Part shown: piece after piece, positions 1-9,361 of the stretch
Layout: every line of letters begins with the position of its first letter
How positions within the stretch are numbered: the first letter of the stretch is position 1
Source of the DNA: Caldithrix abyssi DSM 13497
GTDB taxonomy: Bacteria; Electryoneota; AABM5-125-24; Hatepunaeales; Hatepunaeaceae
Length of the DNA stretch: 64,000 nt
Reading direction: 5' to 3'
NCBI GenBank assembly: GCA_945865405.1
Contig: CAMBDS010000002.1
Span: 164,886-228,885 of the forward strand
The notes under the pieces: model-generated
The model's database searches: none
Seen by the model: only the letters and a program-made list of their open reading frames with translations
What the model was told of the DNA's origin: nothing
Made by a program: the position numbers and the translations under genes

Positions 1-140
1 CTTATCAACAGACAACGGCTACTCTGTTTTGGTGAACAACTTCCCGATTGAACATTTTGCGTAACGCCCATTTCAGAGGCTGACATAACCTGTGGCGTCC
101 CTAACAGCGCTACCAAGATGACAGCTACACTCCTAAGCAT
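1..140 (-). CDS. secreted protein, N-terminal fragment cut by window edge
   Basis: An open frame runs from an ATG at 140 to the window edge without a stop, giving 46 residues. It begins MLRSVAVILVALLGTPQVMS, a typical signal peptide with cleavage likely after MSA, followed by a Cys-containing segment (SCSPKQSSRC). The start overlaps the last eight bases of lnt (ATGCTTAG), so it should be translated from the same message. The remainder lies outside the window and the function is unknown. The frame, overlap and signal peptide are seen; calling it a real gene is an inference from those three. Confidence 0.6.
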   Translation of the reverse strand, partial: MLRSVAVILVALLGTPQVMSASEMGVTQNVQSGSCSPKQSSRCLLI

Positions 141-1671
141 TTCCTGCCCCAAACATCTTGAACGCAGCAGCTGCTATCGCTGTTCCGTAAACAACGAACG
201 CAATCATCAACAGCCAATCCCCATACCGGACATAAAGTGTTTCATCTTCACAAAGAGGAACGATTGCACCAACCCAGGCTCTCTCATATAGCTCTGTTTT
301 GGCGATAACTCTGCCTAACTGATCGGAGATGAACGACTCGCCGCTGTTCGATGAACGCGCCATAGCTCTTCGCGTCTCTATACTACGAAATCGGCTAAGC
401 GCTGATATTTGAGATGGCTCCGATGACCTGCCATACCAGGAGTCGTTGGAAACCGTAACGAGGAAGTTTGCTCCCCGGACAACAAACTGGCGCACAAGCT
501 CGGGGAATGCCGACTCAAAACAGATCACGGCGGGAAATCGTAAGGTGTCCCCGTTCAACGGCATCTCAAAAATTGTCCAGCGAGGCCCCGGCATAAACTC
601 CGCCTGCCCAAAATTCAGCTCGCCAAGCGACGGTGCGAGTGACTGAAACGGAACTCGCTCACCAAATGGGACGAGTTGTTTCTTCGAATATCTTGCGACG
701 GGACCTTGACCTGGAAGTATAAGAAATGCAGCGTTCAACGGTTTGGGGATTCCATCCTGCCTAACCTGATCGGAGGAACCCGTAATGATCGCAACACCCG
801 TTTCGTCGGAAAGTCTGGCTACGCGTTCGCGATAATGGCTTTGATGCATCAGATTGACTGGCACGGCAGTCTCGGGCCAAACCACAAGCTCCACCCCTTG
901 CTCTACCGCAAGTCGTGTTAGCGAATCGTACACCATTATGCTGTACCCGGCTCCCATCGTCCACTTATCGAGAGGCGGGATATTGGCCTGAATGACAGCC
1001 ACCTTGACACTGGGGGCAGTCTTATCATAGTGCGAAACCGCATGCCAGATTGCCAGTGGTGGAATCACTATCAGAACAAAAAAGAGAATGAATGCGTAAC
1101 GTCTGGCTATTTTGGTCTCACCGCGCCAAACGTGAAAGACCGCCACGTTCATAGTCGCTGTCCAGAACGTTACGCCCCATACGCCGGTAAACTCCATGAT
1201 CTGCAAAAGCGGATCAAAGTTAGCCTGGGTCAGAGCCAATAGCGGCCACGGAAAACCTAATTCACCAGAAAATCCGAGATGACCAAGCCAACCTTCCCAT
1301 GCAGTCCAACCGAACGGTAAAATTGCCCAGGCGATCTCGCCCAGTCTTTCGCGTAGCCGACAAAACACCCACGACGCAATTCCCCACCCCGTCGCCAGAA
1401 TAAAAGTCGCCGCAATCATTGTGACGATTGCGATCCAAAGCTCGGTGCCTACGTTGAAGGCAAGCCAGTAGAGAACGCCAGCGTTAAAAACAAACCCTGC
1501 GGTAAACCCTTCACCGAAGCCACCCCGCTTAGGCGTTCGTAACGCCAGAAAAAGAGGTACAAGCCCGATCCAGCCGAGAAAATAGAGGTTGATCGGCGGG
1601 CAGGATAATACCATCGCTACGCCAGCAAGACCAGCGAGAAGGCGGCTGCCCGGCACCGGACTCATTCTCAA
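133..1671 (-). CDS. lnt: apolipoprotein N-acyltransferase
   Basis: Transfers the third acyl chain to the N-terminal cysteine of lipoproteins in the inner membrane, the last step after Lgt and Lsp. The first 210 residues are a set of hydrophobic segments; the rest is a nitrilase (CN-hydrolase) domain. The triad is visible: Glu267 in VVWPETAV, Lys330 in YSKKQLVPFGE and Cys384 in VICFESAFP. The 512-residue length is normal for the family. Its ATG overlaps the stop of the upstream oxidoreductase gene (ATGA type), so it is probably translationally coupled at the end of the relA-ruvX operon. The many lipobox proteins in the window are its expected substrates. Confidence 0.95.
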   Translation of the reverse strand: MRMSPVPGSRLLAGLAGVAMVLSCPPINLYFLGWIGLVPLFLALRTPKRGGFGEGFTAGFVFNAGVLYWLAFNVGTELWIAIVTMIAATFILATGWGIASWVFCRLRERLGEIAWAILPFGWTAWEGWLGHLGFSGELGFPWPLLALTQANFDPLLQIMEFTGVWGVTFWTATMNVAVFHVWRGETKIARRYAFILFFVLIVIPPLAIWHAVSHYDKTAPSVKVAVIQANIPPLDKWTMGAGYSIMVYDSLTRLAVEQGVELVVWPETAVPVNLMHQSHYRERVARLSDETGVAIITGSSDQVRQDGIPKPLNAAFLILPGQGPVARYSKKQLVPFGERVPFQSLAPSLGELNFGQAEFMPGPRWTIFEMPLNGDTLRFPAVICFESAFPELVRQFVVRGANFLVTVSNDSWYGRSSEPSQISALSRFRSIETRRAMARSSNSGESFISDQLGRVIAKTELYERAWVGAIVPLCEDETLYVRYGDWLLMIAFVVYGTAIAAAAFKMFGAGNA

Positions 1672-2669
1672 AGACCGGCCGATTTGTAGATTTTTTCGAC
1701 GATTTCCAAAACCTTCAAAGCTTCCCGGCCTGAAGATCCCGGTTGTTCACGAGTACGAATACAACGAATGAAGTGAGCTATCTCAAAACGGAATGAATTG
1801 TGATAGAGCTTAACCGGATCCCCAAATCCAGGAAGCTTTAGCGTCTCAACTTTATCTTTTATCCGTCTTGAAATCCGTAAGGGGTTCAAAGCTGCTGCGC
1901 CTCGAGTTCCAGAGCACCAGGTGTAAGCTTTATCGTGGTCGTCACAATTTGCCCAAGAGACTTCAAGCTGGAGGATCATATCGTTGGCGAACCGAACGTA
2001 AGCCGTAGCGGTATCTTCTACTTCGAGATCGAGGGCACGGTGGTCGATTGAGCCAGTCACTTCGATTACCGTGGGGAATTCGGTCAGAAAGCAGACAAGG
2101 TCGAGCATCTGAAGTCCGAGGTCCATCATCACCCCGCCACCGGCAAGCCTTCGGTCCGAGAACCACATCGGGCGCCCCCATTCACCGATCTGCTTCAACC
2201 AACCGGCACGAACCATCGTCAGTGGGCCGATCTCTCCCTTCAAGATAACTTCGCGAAGATGGAGGGTATCGGGGCGAAAGCGGTGATTCATCGCGACCAT
2301 CAATAGCCGATTGTTCTTCTCGGCGGCATCGACAATCGTCTTACCCTCGGCAACCGTTCGGGCGAAAGGCTTTTCGAGCAGAACATCGACCCCGCTCTCC
2401 AAAGCTACCCTCGCCAAAGCGGGGTGACTGATGGTTGGCGTCGAAATGATTACACCGTCAAGATCGACCTGCCGAAGCATCTGCTCCGGATCGTCGAACC
2501 AGACCGGTATGCCGAAGCGTTCCGCTACTCCGCTTGCCCTGCCCGTGTTGTTGTCACTGATCGCGACAAGCTCAACCGAATTTTCGGCAAGTATATTTGG
2601 AATATGCGTGACTTGAGCGATACCACCCGCACCGATGATACCAAGCCTAAGTTTCTTAATATCAGACAT
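1668..2669 (-). CDS. Gfo/Idh/MocA-family oxidoreductase
   Basis: An NAD(P)-dependent dehydrogenase of the Gfo/Idh/MocA type, usually acting on sugars, inositol or their derivatives. The N-terminal Rossmann fold has GIIGAGGIAQ at about residues 10-19, then the family hallmark EKPFARTVAEG near residue 100 and NHRFRPDT in the catalytic half. Length (333) is typical. The substrate cannot be read from sequence. It overlaps ruvX upstream by eight bases and lnt downstream by four, so it sits inside a tightly packed housekeeping operon; this position gives no clear metabolic hint. Confidence 0.9.
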   Translation of the reverse strand: MSDIKKLRLGIIGAGGIAQVTHIPNILAENSVELVAISDNNTGRASGVAERFGIPVWFDDPEQMLRQVDLDGVIISTPTISHPALARVALESGVDVLLEKPFARTVAEGKTIVDAAEKNNRLLMVAMNHRFRPDTLHLREVILKGEIGPLTMVRAGWLKQIGEWGRPMWFSDRRLAGGGVMMDLGLQMLDLVCFLTEFPTVIEVTGSIDHRALDLEVEDTATAYVRFANDMILQLEVSWANCDDHDKAYTWCSGTRGAAALNPLRISRRIKDKVETLKLPGFGDPVKLYHNSFRFEIAHFIRCIRTREQPGSSGREALKVLEIVEKIYKSAGL

Positions 2670-3135
2670 TTTTCCCTCTTACCCAAGCGAGATAATCCTG
2701 CAACAGGATAATCGCTGCAGCCTCGTCTGTCCAGCTTTTATCGCTACTTTTTTTGCCACCGAAATGTTTACGTGCAGATAGCGCCTCGGCAGAGGTGTAC
2801 GCCTCCGACCATGTCGCCACCTTGAACCCCCTTTTACCGAGCTGTTCGATCAATTTATCAACTCCATCCAGTACATCCTCGTTGCCGCGGGTTGCGTTCG
2901 GCAATCCTACGATCACACCATCGACTTTTCTGCTCTCCGCCTCGACAACGATCTTTGCAATCAACGCCTTACCGGAAAGTCCCTGAATTCTACCTGCGCC
3001 GACCGCGATTCGGCCATCCTCGTCAGAGATCGCCATCCCGACTCGCTTCAGGCCGAAATCGACTCCCAATAGAATGCCTGTTAGGCTGGGGGTTGAGCCT
3101 TCATTCAATAAGCGACTCTTCTGGCTCTTCGTCAA
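2662..3135 (-). CDS. ruvX: RuvX/YqgF-family Holliday-junction resolvase-like nuclease
   Basis: RNase H-fold protein of the YqgF family, implicated in pre-16S rRNA 5-prime end maturation and annotated as a putative Holliday junction resolvase. The first strand reads LLGVDFGLKRVGMAISDE at about residues 22-39 with the family Asp; GLPNATRG and the late acidic DEAAAIILLQDYL segment follow. Length (157) is slightly long because the only ATG lies about 20 residues before the conserved core and inside the end of the upstream relA gene (35-base overlap). Start choice is therefore somewhat uncertain. Confidence 0.88.
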   Translation of the reverse strand: MTKSQKSRLLNEGSTPSLTGILLGVDFGLKRVGMAISDEDGRIAVGAGRIQGLSGKALIAKIVVEAESRKVDGVIVGLPNATRGNEDVLDGVDKLIEQLGKRGFKVATWSEAYTSAEALSARKHFGGKKSSDKSWTDEAAAIILLQDYLAWVRGKNV

Positions 3136-5272
3136 GCCTTTCCGCCTTCAGAACGCCTCTAATCGCATGAATCTTGCTAATGACGCGAGTCAAGTGAGGC
3201 AGATTTCGCACCTCCATCGTCATTGCGCCTATGACAAGCTTATCTTCGATATGAAGCGAAAGGCGGACGATGTTGACCTTATGCAGAGCGAGCACCTGCG
3301 TCACGTCGAGTAACAGGTTGGGCCTGTCGTCGGCGATCATCTGAACTCTTGCAAAGAAGCGGTCGTCACGCTCGACATCCCAGGCGACAGAGATAACCTT
3401 GCGCTCATCGTCAAGTAGCGCGCCTATTTTGCGACAGTCGGTGCGATGGATGACGACGCCCTTGCCAGCTGACTGGAAGCCAATGATCTGGTCTCCCGGG
3501 AGCGGATTGCAGCAATCTCCAATCGAAAGGGCGAGATTATCGAGCCCGCCGACCCGTATCGATTTATCGCGACCGACACGCTGAATGATCCGGCTCAGGA
3601 CGCCTTCCTTGTCGGTTGCCACCTTCGGAACAAGCTTGCGCATCACCTGACCGAGGCTTAGGCTGCCGTCGCCAATCGCGGCGTAGAAATCGCTGGTCTC
3701 GTTGTAGCCGAAGCTTATCGCCAGTTCATCTACTTCGCCATTTGCTGAGTGTAACTTCAGCCGAGAGAGTTCGGCGGCGATCATTTCAGCGCCAAGGCCT
3801 TTCGCCTGATCCCAACGCGTATCGCGGAACCAGCGTTTAATGCGGTAGCGGGCACGGCCGGTGCGGATAAACTTCAGCCACTGCGCAGAGGGTCGCTGTT
3901 TCGGGCTGGTGAGAATTTCGACAACGTCGCCAGATTCGAGCGGCTGAGATAGAGGGACGACTTTCCCGCCAACCTTTGCGCCGATGGCGTGCAGTCCAAT
4001 ATCTGTGTGAATTGCAAAGGCAAAATCGACGACAGTAGCACCTTGGGGAAGCTGTTCGAGGCGACCTTTAGGCGTGAAAACGAAAATCTCATCCTGAGCG
4101 AGATCGATCTTGAGCGAATCGATGAAGTCACCTGTTGCAGCGCCCTCCTGATGCATTTCCATCAAAGTGCGGATCCATTCGAGGCGATCATCGGAACCGG
4201 GTTGAATCTGCCCTTCTTTATACTTCCAATGTGCAGCGAAACCGTTCTCGGCAAGCTGGTGCATCTCTTCGGTGCGAATCTGCACTTCGACGATCCGCTT
4301 GCTCTGGTCAATTATCTTTGTGTGCAACGATTGATAGAGATTCGACTTCGGAAGCGCAATATAGTCGGTGAAATGCTCGGTAACAGGAGTATATAAATCG
4401 TGGATTATTCCGAGAACCCGATAACATTCCGATTTCTGCTGGACGATAATTCTGATCGCCAGCAGGTCAAATATCTCGTCGTATCGTTTACGTTGCTGAT
4501 GGATCTTGGTGTAGATGCTCGAAACGCTCTTGACGCGACCATCTATCTCAGTCGGGATGCCGAGCCGATCCAGCTCACGCTTGATCGGGGCGATGATCTC
4601 GTCCAATATCGCTTGTCGCTCCTGAACGGTGTTGGCGATGCGGGTAGAGAGATCGTCGTATGCTTTCCGGTCGAGCACCCGCAACGCGAGATCCTCGATT
4701 TCACGCGCTATTCTGGCAATACCAAGTCTGACAGCGAGTGGCGCGTAGATGTCTCGCGACTCGATAGCGATCCGCTGTTGTGATTTGACCGGCAGAGCGT
4801 CGATAGTACGCATGTTGTGGAGGCGGTCGGCGAATTTGATCAGGATGACGCGAAGGTCTTTAAGCATCGAGATCAACATCTTACGGATCGTCTCTGCTTG
4901 CTGCTCTTCCCACGTCCGAAGTTTCAGCTCGGAGATCTTGGTAACGCCATCGACGAGCAACGCCACTTGTGGCCCAAACTTTTGCTCAATATCGGCAACC
5001 GTGACCGATGAATCCTCCACAACATCGTGCAGCAGTCCTGCCGCTACCGCGATGTAATCAGTCTTAAGCTCGGCGAGGATGTGAGCTACGGCAAGGGGAT
5101 GAATGAAAAAAGGTTCGCCAGACTGTCTCTTCTGATCGCGATGAACGGAGACAGCGTAGTCAAACGCCTGCTCGACAAGCTCGGGATTCCATCGGCGATG
5201 ATATGAAGCGAGCACAGCCATGAGCCGCGCCTTCTCTTCACTGAAGTTTTTATCTTGTGCTGTTCGAGCCAC
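3101..5272 (-). CDS. relA: bifunctional (p)ppGpp synthetase/hydrolase (RelA/SpoT, Rel)
   Basis: Makes and degrades the alarmone (p)ppGpp during the stringent response. Domain order is HD hydrolase (HPLAVAHILAEL with LLHDVVEDS, His82-Asp83 intact), synthetase (region with DRLHNMRT, SVSSIYTKI and NLYQSLHTKI), TGS (from about residue 395, VFTPKGRLEQLPQGATVVDF), a central helical part and a C-terminal ACT domain (about 650-720). Length 723 is typical of long RSH enzymes. The intact HD residues indicate a hydrolase-competent Rel rather than a synthetase-only RelA. It is followed by ruvX, whose start lies inside it. A second, single-domain HD hydrolase occurs at 46890. Confidence 0.95.
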   Translation of the reverse strand: MARTAQDKNFSEEKARLMAVLASYHRRWNPELVEQAFDYAVSVHRDQKRQSGEPFFIHPLAVAHILAELKTDYIAVAAGLLHDVVEDSSVTVADIEQKFGPQVALLVDGVTKISELKLRTWEEQQAETIRKMLISMLKDLRVILIKFADRLHNMRTIDALPVKSQQRIAIESRDIYAPLAVRLGIARIAREIEDLALRVLDRKAYDDLSTRIANTVQERQAILDEIIAPIKRELDRLGIPTEIDGRVKSVSSIYTKIHQQRKRYDEIFDLLAIRIIVQQKSECYRVLGIIHDLYTPVTEHFTDYIALPKSNLYQSLHTKIIDQSKRIVEVQIRTEEMHQLAENGFAAHWKYKEGQIQPGSDDRLEWIRTLMEMHQEGAATGDFIDSLKIDLAQDEIFVFTPKGRLEQLPQGATVVDFAFAIHTDIGLHAIGAKVGGKVVPLSQPLESGDVVEILTSPKQRPSAQWLKFIRTGRARYRIKRWFRDTRWDQAKGLGAEMIAAELSRLKLHSANGEVDELAISFGYNETSDFYAAIGDGSLSLGQVMRKLVPKVATDKEGVLSRIIQRVGRDKSIRVGGLDNLALSIGDCCNPLPGDQIIGFQSAGKGVVIHRTDCRKIGALLDDERKVISVAWDVERDDRFFARVQMIADDRPNLLLDVTQVLALHKVNIVRLSLHIEDKLVIGAMTMEVRNLPHLTRVISKIHAIRGVLKAERLDEEPEESLIE

Positions 5273-5322
5273 GAGCCTTATAAGATTAGTTGTACAAAGA
5301 GAACACTTGGAGAATTGAGAGA

Positions 5323-5381
5323 GCGGACTGAAAGTCCGCCCTCCGAGAGAACCTTGCTGGCAGACGAGGGCGTCTGCCAGC
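5323..5381. repeat. two adjacent intergenic palindromes
   Basis: Between dnaB and relA lie a hairpin with arms GCGGACT/AGTCCGC (5323-5339) and a perfect 11-base stem GCTGGCAGACG/CGTCTGCCAGC with loop AGGG (5356-5381). Neither is followed by a clear T-tract on either strand. The second recurs, degenerated, at 10858-10887 and 32431-32460; the first has a relative at 21532-21549. Confidence 0.8.
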
Positions 5382-5389
5382 GGGACCGA

Positions 5390-6862
5390 TTAAAACGGCG
5401 CATCCTCACCGACGTCAATATCGGCGTGATATGCCTCAGCAGGAGGCGGAGCCGATGTGTAACCCATACTCGATTTGTTATCGAAACGGGTATATTGATC
5501 GTGAAAGATCAAATCGATGGTACCAGTGGGGCCATTTCGCTGTTTTCTAATGATGATATTGGCGGTGTTATCGACCGGCTCACCTTCATCGTCTTCCATT
5601 CCGCTGCGATATTGCTTTTTACGGTGAATGAACATCACAAGGTCAGCGTCCTGCTCAATAGCTCCCGAGTCACGCAAGTCGGCAAGCTGGGGTATTTTAT
5701 CGCCGCCACGCTGCTCGACGGCTCGGGATAGCTGGGATAATGCAACGACAGGGACCTTCAGGTCACGAGCCAGCCCCTTCAATGCTCGTGAAATTTGAGC
5801 GACTTCCTGCTCGCGGCTATCCGCTTTGGGAGGTTGCATCAACTGCAAGTAATCGACAAAGACTATCCCGATGTCGTGCTGTTGCTTCAAGCGTCTTGCC
5901 CGTGCGCGTAGCTCGTTGATGCCAAGGTTGCCAGTATCGTCGATAAAAAACTTCAGGTCTGAGAGTCGACCTGTGGCAAGACTAAGCTGAGCCCAGTCAC
6001 GGTCAGGGAGTCTTCCCCGGCGCAGGTCGTGGTGGTTGATGCGAGCTTCGGAAGAGATCATGCGCAGCGCCAGCGCCATCGATGCCATTTCCAACGAGAA
6101 AAAAGCAATCGGAACCTTATGAAACAGAGCCGCTTGACGGGCAATGTCGAGCGCCAGCGACGTTTTTCCCATCGAGGGTCTTGCCGCGATGATAATCAAG
6201 TCACCGTTTTGAAAGCCTCCAGTCATCGCATCAAGTTCATCAAATCCAGTGCCGACGCCCGTTAGCTCAGTGTCGCGATTCTTATGGAGTTTATCGAGGT
6301 GCTCGTGTGTATCATCCAGGATTCTGCGAAGCGGTGAAAAGCCTCCGGTCTGACCTCGCGACTGAATCTCAAATATCTTCGACATCGTGCTGTCGATCAG
6401 CTCGGAGACCTTGGGCAAGTCATAGGCCTGTTCGGCGACATCGTTAGAGGTGAGGATCAACTCGCGGAGGGCGGCACGTTCCTGAACGATCAGGGCATAG
6501 GCTTCGGCATGCGAAGAAGTTGCCGTCTCCATAGAAAGCGAGACGAGATACTGTTGGCCACCGGCTTTTTCAAGTTCACCAGTACGCTCGAGTTCCTCCG
6601 AAGCAGTAAGGATATCGATGGGTCTGGAATTTCGGAAAAGCGTTACTATGGTATTGTAAACAAGCTGGTTACGGTATTCGTAAAAGCTCTTCTCGCCCAA
6701 TTTGTCGATGACTTTGGTGATGCCGCTCGGGTCGATCAGACAGGCGCAAAGGACTGCTCGCTCCATCTCGAGCGCATGCGGTGGCACCCGGCCACCCCAA
6801 TCGGCAGGTCGTGGAGAGCTCGCGCCTTGCTTGTTATCTTTTTTCCCGCTTCGTTCAGCCAT
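5390..6862 (-). CDS. dnaB: replicative DNA helicase
   Basis: Hexameric helicase that unwinds DNA ahead of the replisome. The N-terminal domain (PPHALEMERAVLCACLIDP) is followed by a linker and a RecA-like motor with Walker A ARPSMGKTSLAL, Walker B IVFVDYLQLM and the DnaB motif SQLSRAVEQRGGDK...DLRDSGAIEQDADL. Length 490 is slightly long, the excess being a low-complexity N-terminus and an acidic C-terminal tail. No intein is present. It lies 18 bases after the uracil-DNA glycosylase gene. Confidence 0.96.
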   Translation of the reverse strand: MAERSGKKDNKQGASSPRPADWGGRVPPHALEMERAVLCACLIDPSGITKVIDKLGEKSFYEYRNQLVYNTIVTLFRNSRPIDILTASEELERTGELEKAGGQQYLVSLSMETATSSHAEAYALIVQERAALRELILTSNDVAEQAYDLPKVSELIDSTMSKIFEIQSRGQTGGFSPLRRILDDTHEHLDKLHKNRDTELTGVGTGFDELDAMTGGFQNGDLIIIAARPSMGKTSLALDIARQAALFHKVPIAFFSLEMASMALALRMISSEARINHHDLRRGRLPDRDWAQLSLATGRLSDLKFFIDDTGNLGINELRARARRLKQQHDIGIVFVDYLQLMQPPKADSREQEVAQISRALKGLARDLKVPVVALSQLSRAVEQRGGDKIPQLADLRDSGAIEQDADLVMFIHRKKQYRSGMEDDEGEPVDNTANIIIRKQRNGPTGTIDLIFHDQYTRFDNKSSMGYTSAPPPAEAYHADIDVGEDAPF

Positions 6863-6880
6863 CGATTGTGTAGTTCCTGT

Positions 6881-7588
6881 CTAATTCGTTTTCTCTGGGC
6901 CACTCAGCAAGCCCATCACCCGCTTCATATCTTCCCAAGTCGAAGCCTTCAGTCCCGGGTTGCGCAGTAGTGCTGCAGGATGATACGTGACTATCAACGG
7001 CTTCCCGCCGTACTCGAATGTACGGCCTCGCAGATCCTTGACTGCCGTAGTTGGCGGCAGTTCAAGCAAATTGATTGCTGCAACCAACCCCAAGGCGACG
7101 ATCATATCTGGTGAAACAATGTCGATCTGTTTCAGTAGATAGGGCTTACAGCTTGACGATTCGAACGCAGTCGGGTTGCGATTGCCGGGAGGACGACACT
7201 TGATGATGTTGGCAATATAGACCTCTTCCCGCGTCATCTTCATCGCGCCAATGATCTGCGTCAGTAACTGCCCCGACCTACCTACAAAGGGTTCACCGCG
7301 TCGATCTTCATCTGCCCCGGGAGCTTCCCCCACAAACATCAGTCGCGCATTCGGGTTACCCGACCCGAACACAACCTTATTCCTGCCGCGACAGAGGTCG
7401 CATAATCCGCACTTTGCCGCAACTGCGCCTACTTCGCTCAAAGCCTGAAACTTCACGGCAGCATCTCCCGAGTATCCGACACTATTAGTAGCAAAAAAGG
7501 TCTCGTCTTCTGTATCTAGCACAATTTCAGGCTCGCCTTCTGCAATCTGTCGAAGCTTGGTGATAACTTGTGAGCGGAGGTCCGCCAT
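6881..7588 (-). CDS. type 4 (Fe-S) uracil-DNA glycosylase
   Basis: Removes uracil from DNA at the start of base-excision repair. The family 4 signature is present: CGLCDLCRGR (Fe-S cysteines), MFVGEAPGADEDRRGEPFVG, KCRPPGNRNP and a second cysteine pair member in SSSCKPYL, ending with VTYHPAALLRNP. The first 60 residues are a less conserved extension, as in many members. It starts one base after the coaBC stop, so the two are probably co-transcribed. Confidence 0.93.
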   Translation of the reverse strand: MADLRSQVITKLRQIAEGEPEIVLDTEDETFFATNSVGYSGDAAVKFQALSEVGAVAAKCGLCDLCRGRNKVVFGSGNPNARLMFVGEAPGADEDRRGEPFVGRSGQLLTQIIGAMKMTREEVYIANIIKCRPPGNRNPTAFESSSCKPYLLKQIDIVSPDMIVALGLVAAINLLELPPTTAVKDLRGRTFEYGGKPLIVTYHPAALLRNPGLKASTWEDMKRVMGLLSGPEKTN

Positions 7589-7589
7589 T

Positions 7590-8837
7590 CTAAATCAGTT
7601 TCATATAAGCGTCGAGAATCTTCCCGGCGGCAAATCGTTTAGTCCCTACTTCGAGCACCATAGGGTCTTCGTTGCGAGACAACAGCGTCAGTCTTATTGT
7701 CTCACCACCAAATGCCGAATCGGGACGTGTCGGGTCGTTTAAAACGATCATATCTGCATTTTTTGTTGTCAATTTTTGCTTGCCGCTTGCCAAATGGTCA
7801 TTTGTTTCCAAGGCAAAGCCAATCACAAACTGATGAGTCTTTGTCAAACCTGCCCAGGCGAGTATGTCATCAGTCTGCTCCCACTCAATTTGCAACCCGC
7901 CCCCGGCGTTTTTTTTTAGCTTTGTCGAGGAAGGCTTGGCTGGCGTCCAGTCTGCAACTGCTGCGGCCATTACCAACAGATCGACATCAGGGAAACGTAA
8001 CTTGACAACGTCATTCATTTCGGAGGCGCTCTCTACTTCGTGCAACTCAACACCGGTGGGCGGTGTGCCAGTCGCCCCTTTGCCACGAACAAGCATAACT
8101 ATGGCTCCGCGCAAATGCGCTTCGCGGGCGATGGCATCTCCCATTTTACCGCTTGAGAAGTTTGAGAGATAGCGCACTGGATCGAGTCGCTCGCGAGTAG
8201 GCCCGGATGTAACAAGGACGGTTTTACCTGCGAGGCGAGTCCGATCTGACACAAGCTCTTCGATACGGTCAAGGACCTGCACTGGTTCGCTCATGCGACC
8301 CTGACCCTGGCTCTCGCGGACGCCACCCATTTCGCCAAATTCAGGGCCGATGACTTCAACGCCACGACTCCGCAACAAGTCAATATTTGCTTGAACTGCT
8401 GGCGATCCCCACATGTTCGGGTTCATCGCGGGAGCGACCAGTATCGATCCCCGAAACGCCATTGCTGCCGCCGATGGTACATCGTCGGCAAGTCCATGCG
8501 CAAGTTTGCCTAAAAAATCTGCTGTGGCGGGTGCAACTACGAAGACGTCACCCCAATGTGAGGGCGTCAAATGGATTGGATCGATGGGAGGAGTAGCAGG
8601 AAACATCTCGCTGATAACCAGTCTGCCGGAGAGTGTAGAAAATGTCAGCGGGGTGATAAATTCAGTCGCGGCATTACTCATCAGAACCTGAACTTCAGCG
8701 CCTTCGCTGATAAGCTCACGGACGAGGTAACAACTCTTATACGCCGCAATTCCACCTGTCACGGCAACGACGACCCGCCGACCGGCGAGACGCCCTGTCA
8801 GCCTGGATTGTGGCGGGGTTACGGGTTCAGAATTCAT
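7590..8837 (-). CDS. coaBC: bifunctional phosphopantothenoylcysteine decarboxylase/phosphopantothenate-cysteine ligase
   Basis: Carries out two successive steps of coenzyme A synthesis. The N-terminal flavin-dependent decarboxylase half shows VVVAVTGGIAAYKSCYLVR, the His-containing IHLTPSHWGD, APAMNPNMW and GEMGGVRESQGQGRM; the C-terminal synthetase half shows VTSGPTRERLDPVRYLSN, FSSGKMG and KLKKNAGGGLQIEW. Length 415 is standard. Gene order gmk-rpoZ-coaBC is a common bacterial arrangement and supports all three assignments. Confidence 0.95.
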   Translation of the reverse strand: MNSEPVTPPQSRLTGRLAGRRVVVAVTGGIAAYKSCYLVRELISEGAEVQVLMSNAATEFITPLTFSTLSGRLVISEMFPATPPIDPIHLTPSHWGDVFVVAPATADFLGKLAHGLADDVPSAAAMAFRGSILVAPAMNPNMWGSPAVQANIDLLRSRGVEVIGPEFGEMGGVRESQGQGRMSEPVQVLDRIEELVSDRTRLAGKTVLVTSGPTRERLDPVRYLSNFSSGKMGDAIAREAHLRGAIVMLVRGKGATGTPPTGVELHEVESASEMNDVVKLRFPDVDLLVMAAAVADWTPAKPSSTKLKKNAGGGLQIEWEQTDDILAWAGLTKTHQFVIGFALETNDHLASGKQKLTTKNADMIVLNDPTRPDSAFGGETIRLTLLSRNEDPMVLEVGTKRFAAGKILDAYMKLI

Positions 8838-8937
8838 CTGTTTTTCAATTACGAAGCTTGAGAGTTGCGCCGAGCCACAAAAGCCCGGCGAAGAACCAAC
8901 GAAAAATGTTCAAACGTCCGTACAGGCGGGAAGGAAG

Positions 8938-9360
8938 TTACTTCTTCTCGTCGTCGGAATAGTGAAACTCGAGCTTCTGCTCCATCAATTCACCAAGCGC
9001 CCTGATTGTCGGCTTGATATGGTTGAAATGATCGATACCCTTTTCGGAAGTCTCTTCCTCTTCAATCGATTCGGGAGTTAAAACCTGTGAAGAATTATAG
9101 TTGTCAATTTCGCGTTTCTGAAGCCGACCAACCTGTCTCGCCCGATGAGCCGCAACCATCACCGCTTCATAGACGCTGACGATGGAGTCGATGTGGTTGA
9201 AGTCATTGACAAGCCACGTCAGTTTACTACCGGCAAAATCTGTTGATTTTCTTTCGGGACGCGGCGGCGGGTTATCTTCATCGTAAATTCCGGGAACGCC
9301 GTCGAGGTCGTCATAATGCGAGAGTCGATCGTCCAAATCGTGTTTTTTCGGGGCTGCCAT
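8938..9360 (-). CDS. rpoZ: RNA polymerase omega-subunit-like protein
   Basis: Probably the omega subunit, which helps assemble the beta-prime subunit of RNA polymerase. Similarity is limited to the core around residues 60-85 (SIVSVYEAVMVAAHRARQVG), which matches the omega helix; the protein is long (140) with an acidic N-terminal extension (about 45 residues) and an acidic tail. Position between gmk (one base apart) and coaBC is the classic rpoZ place and is the strongest argument. Without context the call would be weak. Confidence 0.75.
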   Translation of the reverse strand: MAAPKKHDLDDRLSHYDDLDGVPGIYDEDNPPPRPERKSTDFAGSKLTWLVNDFNHIDSIVSVYEAVMVAAHRARQVGRLQKREIDNYNSSQVLTPESIEEEETSEKGIDHFNHIKPTIRALGELMEQKLEFHYSDDEKK

Positions 9361-9361
9361 G

